From NCBI RefSeq assembly GCF_004916975.1, contig NZ_STGQ01000002.1, positions 1,316,079 through 1,380,078 on the forward strand: a stretch of 64,000 bases of DNA, read 5' to 3'. The DNA is from Paenibacillus dokdonensis (GTDB taxonomy: Bacteria; Bacillota; Bacilli; Paenibacillales; Paenibacillaceae). Each line of letters opens with the position of its first letter. Positions within the stretch are counted from its first letter, which is position 1. The notes below the pieces were generated by a model, which did not search any database, was not told where the DNA came from, and saw only the letters and a list, made by a program, of their open reading frames with translations. This document shows positions 45,385 to 53,755 of the stretch, piece by piece. A program made the translations under genes and the position numbers.

Positions 45385-46296
45385 ATGCTGGGGTTAGAAT
45401 ATTTTAGCTTTAGCGCTTTGTTCAGTCCGTTATTTCTCGCATTTATGCTGCTCGTGACGGCTGCTTATTTTGTTGTAATCGGACCGCTTAGTGAGAGGTT
45501 TGCGGGTGCTGAGCCAGTGTCGTTAAGCAAAAAGATCAGCTTCGTCAGCGGTATGTTTATCCTGTACCTTGCTCAAGGCGGGCCGATCAGTCTGCTCGGA
45601 CATATGATGTTCACGTTTCATATGACGACGATGGCACTGTCATATCTGGTGGCGCCGCCGCTGCTTATGATGGGTTTACCAGCATGGCTGTGGAGAGCGA
45701 TCCTGAAGGTGAATCCATTCAAGAAACTGGGTTTCTTGGCCCGGCCCGTTGTGGCTGCGGTGGTGTTTAACGGGTTATTCTCTTTCTATCACTTTCCGGC
45801 GGTCCATGACTATGTGATGCTGCATTTTGCTCTTCACCGGATCTATTATCTGGTGCTGTTTATTGCGTCTATCCTAATGTGGTGGACACTGATTAATCCG
45901 CTGCCGGAAAAAGACAAGGCTTCAGGACTCACTAAGATCGGCTTTATTTTCCTGAACATGGTACTGTTGACACCGGCCTGTGGTCTGATCATTTTCTCGA
46001 CCAAGCCGATGTATGCTACATACAGCGATCCGAATACATGGGCACAGGCAATGGGGTACTGCGTATCCGGAGACCCGTCGAAGCTGCTTCAGGCATTTGG
46101 CGGTCCAACCTTTTTCAACATCATGAGCACAAAGGTAGATCAGCAGGTTGGCGGAATCGTGATGAAGTTTATTCAGGAATTTATTTTCGCATCTATGCTG
46201 GGAAAAGTATTTTTCCAATGGTATAAGACTGAAAATAAAGAAGAAGACGATATTACGCCAGCTGAGTTTAACGAAGGTTCATTGAATCGGGCATAA
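45385..46296 (+). CDS. ctaG: Cytochrome c oxidase assembly protein CtaG (caa3 type)
   Basis: The 303-residue protein has seven membrane segments and the HMMFTFHMTTMALSYLVAPPLLM and FSFYHFPAVHDY stretches of the CtaG_caa3 family. In Bacillus it is required for making active cytochrome c oxidase and is distinct from the copper chaperone Cox11 of the same name. GAGGAGG precedes the ATG at 45385, chosen over an upstream start at 45367. It follows ctaF by about 100 bases across a terminator. Confidence 0.93.
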   Translation: MLGLEYFSFSALFSPLFLAFMLLVTAAYFVVIGPLSERFAGAEPVSLSKKISFVSGMFILYLAQGGPISLLGHMMFTFHMTTMALSYLVAPPLLMMGLPAWLWRAILKVNPFKKLGFLARPVVAAVVFNGLFSFYHFPAVHDYVMLHFALHRIYYLVLFIASILMWWTLINPLPEKDKASGLTKIGFIFLNMVLLTPACGLIIFSTKPMYATYSDPNTWAQAMGYCVSGDPSKLLQAFGGPTFFNIMSTKVDQQVGGIVMKFIQEFIFASMLGKVFFQWYKTENKEEDDITPAEFNEGSLNRA

Positions 46297-46327
46297 GAGC
46301 TGATTTCTCGAAGTAAGGGGGATATCC

Positions 46328-46792
46328 ATGGATTTATACATGCTAATGCCAACCGTCAGCACATCGTTTATTGTCATTAGTGCGATTTTGGTGGCAATTG
46401 GCTGGGCGCTCATTATTCAAGGAAAGCGTGAAGCCCACAAAAAAGTAATGATTTGCGGTGCGATTGCCGCGCTCCTGTTCTTCATCATCTACGTGTCCAG
46501 AACCGCATTCGTAGGGAATACTTCCTGGGGCGGATCGGACGAGATGAAGGTTTATTATCAGATATTCCTGATCTTCCATATTACGCTGGCTACCATAGCT
46601 GCTGTATTTGGAATTACCACGCTGGTGCTGGCTTTCAAGGAGAAATTCTCGAAGCACCGGAAGTGGGGAAGAGTCACGGCAACCATCTGGTTTATTACGG
46701 CCATCACCGGAGTAGCGGTATATGTTCTGCTGTACGTGCTGTATCCGGGCGGACATACCAAGCCGGTATGGGAAGTTATTTTAGGAGCTTAA
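46328..46792 (+). CDS. DUF420 membrane protein (YozB/CtaM-like)
   Basis: The 154-residue protein has four hydrophobic segments and conserved His residues in the second half (FHITLATIAAVFG and HRKWGRVTATIW), the pattern of DUF420. Homologues (YozB in Bacillus, CtaM in Staphylococcus) are needed for heme A-containing oxidase maturation, and this position right after ctaG supports the same role. AAGGGGG precedes the ATG. A strong terminator closes the operon. Confidence 0.88.
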   Translation: MDLYMLMPTVSTSFIVISAILVAIGWALIIQGKREAHKKVMICGAIAALLFFIIYVSRTAFVGNTSWGGSDEMKVYYQIFLIFHITLATIAAVFGITTLVLAFKEKFSKHRKWGRVTATIWFITAITGVAVYVLLYVLYPGGHTKPVWEVILGA

Positions 46793-46824
46793 GAAGTTAC
46801 CCGCATATTCATAGATAAGCATAA

Positions 46825-46871
46825 GAGACCTTTTCAGGTGTCCGTAAGGGGCATCGCGAAAAGGTCTTTTT
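46825..46871 (+). terminator. Terminator of the cta operon
   Basis: AGACCTTTT pairs with AAAAGGTCT around a loop of about 25 bases and is followed by TTTTTG. Confidence 0.8.
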
Positions 46872-47104
46872 GTTCTTGTTGTCACATATTAGTATCTGGG
46901 CGGATTTGCGCTTGACTGCGAATATCATTTATAAGGAGTGGATGTAAAATATAGCATGTTTACATGCTTACATTGTTCTTGGACCTGGAATGTGGGTATT
47001 TATTAAGGAACGCCAAAAAATAAACGGTAACTTTATGGTTCCTAATCACGTTTAAAGTTTATAAGGGTGAACCTCAAAATCACTGAAAAGGTCCGGGATT
47101 CCAC
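46872..47104. other. Intergenic region downstream of the cta operon
   Basis: This is AT-rich DNA with a small palindrome AGCATG-TTTA-CATGCT near 46953-46968. No convincing promoter or coding sequence is seen. Confidence 0.35.
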
Positions 47105-47980
47105 ATGAAACGTATCGGCTTTTGGAAACAGGGGAGTCAGAAGAGCAAACGTTATGTCCTGGTTGTAGCAGCCATCGTGACATTGCTGTTTACAACCTCG
47201 CTTTCGAACCCCAAAGCGTTGTTGGCAGAACAACAGCATGAGACAGGACAGCAAAATCAGACCACAGCGCCGCCCGCATCCGGGAAGCCGTCTGATTCAG
47301 ATCCAGACATAAGTAAGAGCAGGCAGCCCGCGGTACAATGCGGTGTGCTTAAGCTGAAGCAGTCGACTGAAGTAAGTATTAGGCAAATTCCTCTCTACTG
47401 TATATCCGGTAAATTCTATGGTGAAGAGGTTCCAACCAATCTTCCGCATAAGGAACTGCCGGTACTGCAGGATCTTCCCATTCCGCCTTCGGAATTAACT
47501 CGATGGGGGGCATACTTCCTGAATGAGAGCAGCAGCCATGGCTATCTCATGCTTGCTCCGCGCAACTGGGAGGTTACCACAGCGGAGACGGGAATGAATG
47601 GCTCGGCTAAAATTGAAATGCGGGATCCTTCAAATCCGGATATCCATTTGACTTATCTGGATGTCGGACCCTGTCAGGGATGTGCTATCGGAATGATTGG
47701 GAGTTATTTTCCGCAGATGGAGAAGTGGGCAGAAGAAAAAGGGTTTATGGCAGACCCGCCTGTGTTTGAGAGCAGAAAGCAGCTGAATGAGCACATGGTA
47801 CAATATAAGTTGAAAAAGCATTCGGAAGTCTTTAAGACCTACGGGATGGCCTATCGGTTTGTTGAACAGAATAACAATCAATTTACCCTGCTGGAGATTG
47901 AGACACCTGAAGAAAAGGCACAGCTAGCACAAACCATGCTTAATTTTTTTTCCAGATATCCAGCGGCTTTTGTCTATTAG
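47105..47980 (+). CDS. Exported protein of unknown function
   Basis: The 291-residue product has a basic N-terminus followed by a hydrophobic helix (residues 19-38) that could be a signal peptide or anchor, then a Gln/Pro/Ser/Asp-rich linker and a globular domain from about residue 76. The domain contains two CxxC-like stretches (a Cys at VQCGVLKL and GPCQGCAIG) and resembles DUF4850 proteins, which is only a possibility. AAAAGGTCC before the ATG is a weak ribosome site. It is monocistronic with its own terminator. Confidence 0.65.
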   Translation: MKRIGFWKQGSQKSKRYVLVVAAIVTLLFTTSLSNPKALLAEQQHETGQQNQTTAPPASGKPSDSDPDISKSRQPAVQCGVLKLKQSTEVSIRQIPLYCISGKFYGEEVPTNLPHKELPVLQDLPIPPSELTRWGAYFLNESSSHGYLMLAPRNWEVTTAETGMNGSAKIEMRDPSNPDIHLTYLDVGPCQGCAIGMIGSYFPQMEKWAEEKGFMADPPVFESRKQLNEHMVQYKLKKHSEVFKTYGMAYRFVEQNNNQFTLLEIETPEEKAQLAQTMLNFFSRYPAAFVY

Positions 47981-48004
47981 AATGAATCATAAATCGCTGT
48001 AATA

Positions 48005-48042
48005 TAAGGCTTGAAGCTCATTGAGGGCTTCGGCCTTTTTTT
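48005..48042 (+). terminator. Terminator after the exported protein gene
   Basis: AAGGC...GAAGC pairs with GCTTC...GCCTT and is followed by TTTTTTT. Confidence 0.8.
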
Positions 48043-48095
48043 GTTTTGATAATGAGTTAATAATAAAATTTTCCAAATAAAAATCAATCTACCTA

Positions 48096-48172
48096 TTGCA
48101 GGAAATATAATCACACTGTATACTGTGTATAAAGATATACACAGTAAGCACACTAACAAGGTGTATATACAC
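48096..48172 (+). promoter_or_regulatory. Promoter with two GntR-type operators, second ABC operon
   Basis: TTGCAG (48096-48101) and TATACT (48119-48124) are 17 bases apart. A perfect inverted repeat ACTGTGTATA-AAGA-TATACACAGT (48122-48145) overlaps the -10 and start site, and a second palindrome GTGTATATACAC lies at 48161-48172. Both share the GTGTA...TACAC core with the operator at 4786-4808 and with YtrA sites. Confidence 0.8.
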
Positions 48173-48210
48173 ACCTGACACATATTCAAGATTGAGCGGG
48201 GGAGAGCCGT

Positions 48211-48930
48211 TTGGAAAACGTAAAGAAAGCTTGGTCCATGATACTGAAGGACTTGAAGGGCGAGAAGAGATATTTTGTTTGGGCCTTCGTATATGCTGCT
48301 TACATGGCTTATACGTTTGGGATGGCCGTCAAAGGTCAGATGAGGGCCCCGGAGTATTTGAGCCCGTTGATTGACGGATTGTTTTTACTGTTGATGCCCA
48401 TGCTTGGCTTTTACTTCTGCAGAAGATCCTTCAAATACTTAAGTGAGGATTCATACACACAGATGTTGGCCTATTTCAGATCATTGCCGATACCCGACCA
48501 TGTCGTGATCGCTTACCGGCTGCTGCAGATTTTTCTGGCTTTTTTCATGAACGGAATCGTCTTCTTCGGCCTAATGTACTGGATTGCCGAGCCGATGCGC
48601 ATAGAAATGTCTCTGGCAGGATATTTTGCTTTAGCTCTCACATGGATCTGTTACGGAATCATGATGTCAGGGCCGTATATGTATTTGGAATTTTCGAATC
48701 ACGGCAAAGCGTATCTGAGATCAACCTTGTTGCTTTTAGCTGTGGCGGTGATCTCAGCGGTGGTCATTAAAATATGCGGTGGTAATATGCTGTTATACTC
48801 TATTGAACTGGCAACCCGCTGGAGTCTGCTGTCTCCCCTGATGTGGGTAATGCTGGCAGCAGCAGCGGCAAGCCTGGTGTTCTTTTCAAAAATAACATTA
48901 CGCAAGCTTAGAAGCCGAGATCTGGTGTAA
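48211..48930 (+). CDS. Membrane protein of a GntR/ABC operon
   Basis: This 239-residue protein has about six hydrophobic segments and a cytoplasmic loop with RRSFKYLSEDSYTQMLAYFRSLP, the pattern of short ABC-2 type permease partners. The start is a TTG (48211) seven bases after GGGGGAGAG. It is the first gene behind the promoter with two GntR-type operators; a 135-base gap separates it from the GntR gene. It probably pairs with the ATPase at 49477. Confidence 0.8.
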   Translation: MENVKKAWSMILKDLKGEKRYFVWAFVYAAYMAYTFGMAVKGQMRAPEYLSPLIDGLFLLLMPMLGFYFCRRSFKYLSEDSYTQMLAYFRSLPIPDHVVIAYRLLQIFLAFFMNGIVFFGLMYWIAEPMRIEMSLAGYFALALTWICYGIMMSGPYMYLEFSNHGKAYLRSTLLLLAVAVISAVVIKICGGNMLLYSIELATRWSLLSPLMWVMLAAAAASLVFFSKITLRKLRSRDLV

Positions 48931-49065
48931 CGAATTGGAACGGGATGGCGTTAAAGAAGCTTTAGTTCAAATTATACGACTTAAGATAAATATGGGCTCC
49001 TTCGTCTACAGAACTGCCGCATCGGGCAGCAAGCTGTTCGAGAAGCAAGAGGTGAGGTGCGAGAG

Positions 49066-49476
49066 GTGTGGATTCCTATACAACTGAATGAAAACAGCGC
49101 TGAACCGCTTTACCATCAGATCGAATCCCAGTTAAGATCGCTGATCATCAGCGGACAAATCAAGGAGGGAACCCTATTGCCATCCATCAGGGAATTTGCC
49201 GGAGGCTTAAATTGCAGCGTCATTACGGTTCGCCGGGTTTATCAGGATCTGGAGAGCGAGGGGCTGCTGCGGACCAAACAGGGAACCGGAACATTTGTCG
49301 CCAAGGTTGGTGATTCACAGCGTGAAGTATTCCGAAGGGAAGCGGTCGAAGAGGCGCTGAATTCCGCAGTCGATGTCGGCATTTCCGTCAAGTGCGAAGA
49401 GGATGAACTAAAAGAGCTTTTCTTAACCATACTGCACAGCAAGTATCATCCGGATAAGAGAGAAGGTGAAGCATAA
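49066..49476 (+). CDS. GntR-family regulator, YtrA-like
   Basis: The 136-residue protein has the GntR winged helix (LPSIREFAGGLNCSVITVRRVY and LRTKQGTGTFVAKV) and a short YtrA-type tail. The GTG at 49066 follows GAGGTGCGAGAG; a GTG three codons upstream is also possible. It lies inside an operon with two ABC systems, and the operators at 48122-48172 are plausible targets. Its recognition helix differs from that of the GntR protein at 4335. Confidence 0.88.
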   Translation: MWIPIQLNENSAEPLYHQIESQLRSLIISGQIKEGTLLPSIREFAGGLNCSVITVRRVYQDLESEGLLRTKQGTGTFVAKVGDSQREVFRREAVEEALNSAVDVGISVKCEEDELKELFLTILHSKYHPDKREGEA

Positions 49477-50391
49477 GTGGAAGAGATCGCCATAGAAATG
49501 AAAGGGATCGAGAAAAGGATGCGGCAGAAGACAATCGGACCCATTGATCTGCAGCTGCCCAAAGGTTATGTGATCGGACTGATCGGAGAAAACGGCTCGG
49601 GTAAAAGTACACTCATTCATATGATGCTGAAAATTGTTTTCCCCGACCAAGGCAGTATCTCCTGGTTTGGCGAGAATTACAAGCAGGAAATTCCGCAGCA
49701 TGTCCGGCGTCAGATCGGCTTCGTATCAGAGAAATCGAGCAGGGAAGAGGACAATCTGACTGCGGAAGAGGCGGCAGAATTTCGGGCACAGTGGTATCCG
49801 GAATGGGATCAGACTTATTTTGAAGAGCTGCTCGGGAAATTCAAGGTTCCACGGAACATCAAGCTCAAGAATATGTCTAAAGGGGAACGGCGTAAATATG
49901 AGATTTCTGCCGCGCTCGCACCACGTCCCAAGCTGCTGCTGCTGGATGAACCCTCCTCGGGACTTGATCCCTTTGCATGGAAGCTGATGATCGATGAGCT
50001 ACGGAGCTACATGGAATCGGGAGAAGCCACAATGCTGCTGTCGACCCATATTGTGGACGAAGTCAAAAGGCTGGCCGACTATGTGCTGCTGTTGCACCAC
50101 GGTAAAATGCATGGCATGGTGGAGAAGGACAGTCTGATGGATAACTGGAAAGAGATTTGGGTGAGCGGCGGCACTGATCTTGCCGGGGATTTACCCGGAA
50201 TCATCCAGGTTCAGCAGGATGTGCAAGGTGTGGTCCGGATGATTACGACAGAATGCCTCAATACAGAACAGATTTTACAAGACTCGGGGATACCGGTTCT
50301 GAAGACAAGAACCCTCGAGCTTGATGAAATATTAAGCCTATGGTTAAAAGGCCATCTGCCTGCAGGAACGCAGACAGGGAAAGGGGATTAA
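49477..50391 (+). CDS. ABC transporter ATP-binding protein
   Basis: The 304-residue ATPase has Walker A GENGSGKST, a degenerate signature MSKGERRKY, Walker B LLLLDEPSSGLDP and the switch STHIVDE. It starts with GTG immediately after the TAA of the GntR gene. The C-terminal 90 residues are an extra domain of unknown role. It most likely pairs with the membrane protein at 48211. Confidence 0.9.
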   Translation: MEEIAIEMKGIEKRMRQKTIGPIDLQLPKGYVIGLIGENGSGKSTLIHMMLKIVFPDQGSISWFGENYKQEIPQHVRRQIGFVSEKSSREEDNLTAEEAAEFRAQWYPEWDQTYFEELLGKFKVPRNIKLKNMSKGERRKYEISAALAPRPKLLLLDEPSSGLDPFAWKLMIDELRSYMESGEATMLLSTHIVDEVKRLADYVLLLHHGKMHGMVEKDSLMDNWKEIWVSGGTDLAGDLPGIIQVQQDVQGVVRMITTECLNTEQILQDSGIPVLKTRTLELDEILSLWLKGHLPAGTQTGKGD

Positions 50392-50393
50392 AC

Positions 50394-51296
50394 ATGGTAG
50401 CGTTGCAATTAGATCATGTATTTAAACAGTACGGGGAAAAGACGGCGGTAAACAACATTTCACTGCAGGTGGAGCAAGGCGAGATTTACGGACTTTTGGG
50501 AGCAAACGGTGCCGGTAAGACGACAACCATGCGAATGGTGCTGGGGCTGATTTACCCGGATGGAGGCGATATCCTCTACCACGGCAAGCCTTACAGCAAT
50601 GAATTGACACGTGTGATGGGGTATTTGCCGGAGGAACGCGGATTGTATCCGAAGGTTAAGATCAGTGATCAAATTGTTTACCTGGCCCGCTTACGCGGCA
50701 TGTCCAAACAGGATGCGGATAAAAGCCTGCGTTACTGGCTCGACCGGTTCGAGGTTCCGGAGTATTACGATAAGCGGATTGAGGAGTTGTCTAAGGGAAA
50801 TCAGCAAAAAATGGGCTTTATCGCCGCAATCGTTCACAAGCCGCAAATCCTGATTTTGGATGAGGCCTTCAGCGGCCTGGATCCGGTCAATGTGGAACTG
50901 CTCAAGGCGACAGTGAAGGAACTGCGGAACAACGGAACGAGCATTTTGTTCTCGACGCATCGCATGGAGCATGTTGAAGAGCTATGCCGGCGGATCACCA
51001 TCCTTGATCGATCAAATACGGTAGTGCAAGGAGATATTAAAGAAATTAAAGGACGTTACCCGCGTGAAGAGGTGATTTTGTACACCCAGGGTCAAGTGAG
51101 CCGTCTGGATTCTATTCCAGGAGTCAAAGCAGTGGAAGCAGTTGAACAGGGGTACCATATCCATATCAACACACCGGATACAGCTCAGCTGATCCTGCAG
51201 CATGCTATGGCTGAAACGACAGTGGAGCGCTTTGAGATCAAAGAGCCAACACTGAACCAAATCTTCATTCAAGAGGTGGGTGAATCACATGAATAA
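50394..51296 (+). CDS. ABC transporter ATP-binding protein, NatA/YhaQ-like
   Basis: The 300-residue ATPase has Walker A GANGAGKTT, signature LSKGNQQK, Walker B LILDEAFSGLDPV and STHRMEH. The C-terminal extension of about 80 residues resembles YhaQ/NatA. It begins two bases after the stop of the previous ATPase and overlaps the start of the downstream permease, which it should energise. Confidence 0.92.
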   Translation: MVALQLDHVFKQYGEKTAVNNISLQVEQGEIYGLLGANGAGKTTTMRMVLGLIYPDGGDILYHGKPYSNELTRVMGYLPEERGLYPKVKISDQIVYLARLRGMSKQDADKSLRYWLDRFEVPEYYDKRIEELSKGNQQKMGFIAAIVHKPQILILDEAFSGLDPVNVELLKATVKELRNNGTSILFSTHRMEHVEELCRRITILDRSNTVVQGDIKEIKGRYPREEVILYTQGQVSRLDSIPGVKAVEAVEQGYHIHINTPDTAQLILQHAMAETTVERFEIKEPTLNQIFIQEVGESHE

Positions 51297-52584
51297 TACT
51301 TTGGGAACCATTATCGGGTTTACGTATAAGAATAAAGTCAAAACGAAATCATTTCTGATTACAACATTGGTGCTCGCCATCATTATTACGATCGGGATGA
51401 ACATCCCTTATCTGATCAAGCAGTTTAGCGGCGGAGATGACGGGAAGGCGATGCAAATCGGCCTTTTGTATGGAAGCCAGCAGGAAACGGCGGTTGAACT
51501 GGAGAAGTATGCAGCCGCTTCGGGCAATAAGGATTATGCTTTTGTGAAATACGAGGGAGGCACTGAGGATCAGCTGAAAAATGACGTAAAGGACGGTAAG
51601 CTTGAAGGCTATCTGAAATTTGAGGAAGACCCGGCCGATATGGCTTTTCCGAAAGTGGTATATGCAGGTGAAGGAGATATCAGCCAAGGGCTGAACACCT
51701 ATTTGCAGGGAGCGCTGCAAAATGTGAAAACCACCATGATTACGAAGGATTCTCTGACCGCCGAGCAAATTGCTGCCCTGAATAAGCCGGTATCGCTGAG
51801 CTCGCTTGATATTTCTGACGATGCCAAGGCAAATGCGGGAAGAGATACGGAGAAGAACAATAATCAGAAAATCATGAATTATATTATCGTGTACTTCCTG
51901 ATGATTCTGTTCTTCTCTTCTAACATGATGACAGGCAATATGATAGCGGCAGAAGTTACTGCGGAGAAAAGCTCGCGTATCATGGAAATTCTGATCACAA
52001 GCGTATCGCCGCTGAACCAAATGTTCGGCAAGATCATCGGGATTTTCCTGGTGGGCATTACCCAAATTGCTGTCTTCGGCGTGGTCATTGCTGCTAACGT
52101 GATGCTGCCGAACAATGTGGGGATGCTGAAGGAATTCCACCTCAGTCTTGCGGATATCAATCTTTCTGTGCTGATATACGGTCTGCTGTTCTATATCTTC
52201 GGCTACTTCCTGTTCGCTGTGCTATATGCCGCTGTCGGCTCCATCGTCAGCCGCACCGAAGAGCTTGGTCAGGCCGTAATGCCGATTACGATGCTCGGGC
52301 TTATCACGTTCTACATCGGTATCTTCAGCATCAATACGCCGGGAAGCATGTTGATCAAGATCACCAGCTTCATCCCGTTCACAGCCCCTACCTCTATGCT
52401 AGTGCGAATCGGAATGGGCGAGGTACCGGTATGGCAGATTCTTATCTCTCTGGCGCTCTTGATCGTAGCGATTCTGGTATTTGGCTGGCTGTCTGCCAAG
52501 ATCTACCGCACAGGTGTCCTGATGTACGGCAAACGTCCATCGTTCAAAGAGCTTCGCAAGGCGATGAAGGCGTATAAGATCTAG
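51289..52584 (+). CDS. ABC-2 permease, NatB/YhaP-like
   Basis: The 431-residue membrane protein has one N-terminal helix, an extracytoplasmic domain of about 150 residues and five to six C-terminal helices, the NatB/YhaP layout. The C-terminal half carries TAEKSSRIMEILITSVSP, typical of this family. The ATG at 51289 follows GAGGTGG; a GTG three codons earlier is an alternative. Together with the ATPase just upstream it forms an exporter, perhaps for sodium or toxic compounds. Confidence 0.9.
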   Translation: MNNTLGTIIGFTYKNKVKTKSFLITTLVLAIIITIGMNIPYLIKQFSGGDDGKAMQIGLLYGSQQETAVELEKYAAASGNKDYAFVKYEGGTEDQLKNDVKDGKLEGYLKFEEDPADMAFPKVVYAGEGDISQGLNTYLQGALQNVKTTMITKDSLTAEQIAALNKPVSLSSLDISDDAKANAGRDTEKNNNQKIMNYIIVYFLMILFFSSNMMTGNMIAAEVTAEKSSRIMEILITSVSPLNQMFGKIIGIFLVGITQIAVFGVVIAANVMLPNNVGMLKEFHLSLADINLSVLIYGLLFYIFGYFLFAVLYAAVGSIVSRTEELGQAVMPITMLGLITFYIGIFSINTPGSMLIKITSFIPFTAPTSMLVRIGMGEVPVWQILISLALLIVAILVFGWLSAKIYRTGVLMYGKRPSFKELRKAMKAYKI

Positions 52585-52631
52585 TGAAATGCATATATGT
52601 TGTTGTGAGTAATAGTTACAACTGAGACTAG

Positions 52632-52667
52632 AGGCAGGGCATCCGATTGAGGATGTACCTGCTTTTT
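52632..52667 (+). terminator. Terminator of the second GntR/ABC operon
   Basis: GGCAGG-G-CATCC pairs with GGATG-TA-CCTGC, followed by TTTTTT. Confidence 0.85.
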
Positions 52668-52780
52668 TGTATTGAAATGGGGTTTCAAGAGACTGGATGA
52701 TCGGGGTTACTGACACATGCATTCCTCTGATAGATTACATAGAATATTTAATCAAACGTTAAGAAGGTGGGTGGAAAACG

Positions 52781-53306
52781 TTGCCGAATAACCATGTTTT
52801 CAATTATCCCCTCAAAGATCCTTTAGGTGCTGTGGAGCCGTCTTATACAGCGGCTCAATCAGGAGATTATTATGTAATCACAACAGGAAACCAGTCCGTT
52901 GTCCAAGCGAACGGTTTCCTGGCACTACAATTAACTGTCCCTGCAAATTCAAGAAAGAAGATACGCTTTGACAACATTCAAGCTTCATCATCATCAGACA
53001 CGATTCTTAGTCTTTATCGTAATGCTACTCTGAACGTAAGTGGAACATCAGCGACACCTCGAAATACCAATTGGGCATATCCCGATGCGAGTGTAGTCAC
53101 TGGAAGTTGGGTTTCACAAACTGCAAACCCGACAAGTGGCGGTACTTTTTCAAGTGATTAACCAATTAGGAGGACCAGCAGATATTGATTTAGACGGTGA
53201 ACTGGTCATTCCACCCATGACGACAAATCAAACTTATTACATTCTATTGGAAAATTCAGCAGCCAATGCTCATCTGTCCATCAATGTTAGTTGGTGGGAG
53301 GTGTAA
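52781..53306 (+). pseudogene. Frameshifted surface-type protein gene
   Basis: The frame opens at a TTG (52781) after AAGGTGGGTGG and runs 126 codons to a stop at 53161. Just before that stop is a T5 run (about 53149-53153). Removing one T continues the reading frame as FQVINQLGGPADIDLDGELV and so on to a TAA at 53304-53306, giving 174 residues in all. The downstream part is clearly coding, so the gene carries one extra base. The Ser/Thr/Asn-rich, beta-like sequence resembles spore-surface or phage structural domains, but I do not recognise a family. It could be a real frameshift, a slippage site or an assembly error. Confidence 0.7.
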
Positions 53307-53531
53307 TTTTTATAACTTGATAGCATGGTAGTAATCAAGTTGATGATGAGGAGCAGGGGGAGGGAATTGAACATAACGTGACTCTATCCTGATCCCCGCT
53401 GGTCTGGAACGGCTGGGTGTGGCCATGAATGATTTCACGAACGGACTGATGACGGGTGAAGGAATGGGGTGCGTGCTGCTGGGGCTGATCAAAATGCCAC
53501 GGACGACAAGGTAGCAAGTAAAGTCACGCTT
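53307..53531. other. Possible decayed coding remnant
   Basis: A short stretch in the plus strand, about 53372-53514, reads like the C-terminus of a protein (LERLGVAMNDFTNGLMTG and GCVLLGLIKM) and ends at TAG. It has no upstream start or ribosome site, and a stop cuts the frame just before it. Family unknown. Confidence 0.4.
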
Positions 53532-53598
53532 AATTGCATGAAGAGCAAATCAGTATAATCATAGCGAATCTAGCAAAGGTACCCGGAAAGGGTGTCTT
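53532..53598. repeat. Copy 1 of a 67-base direct repeat with terminator
   Basis: This segment matches 63172-63238 in 59 of 67 positions by my count. Its right part forms a hairpin (AAGGTACCC/GGGTGTCTT) followed by T, so it also acts as a terminator. The two copies bracket the entire third sugar operon. Confidence 0.8.
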
Positions 53599-53755
53599 CT
53601 TTTTTTTGCATAATCCGTCATTCGTAGTCGGCTCCGAGGTATCCCGCCCTGTTCCAGAGCAGATCCCCATTTACAAAGACCTAGGCTGTTCATAGAAATT
53701 GCTTTATAATTTGCGATGAAAACCATTACATATTTTAGCGGAAGGTTGGTGTGAG
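53599..53755 (+). promoter_or_regulatory. Upstream region of the third yesM-like gene
   Basis: This 157-base stretch follows the terminator hairpin. It should carry the promoter for the two-component pair, but no clear -35/-10 pair was identified. A possible ribosome site GGAAGG is just before the ATG. Confidence 0.35.

Noticed and set aside
46953..46968. Small palindrome AGCATG-TTTA-CATGCT
   Set aside because: It is too short and isolated; no promoter or gene start nearby gives it context.
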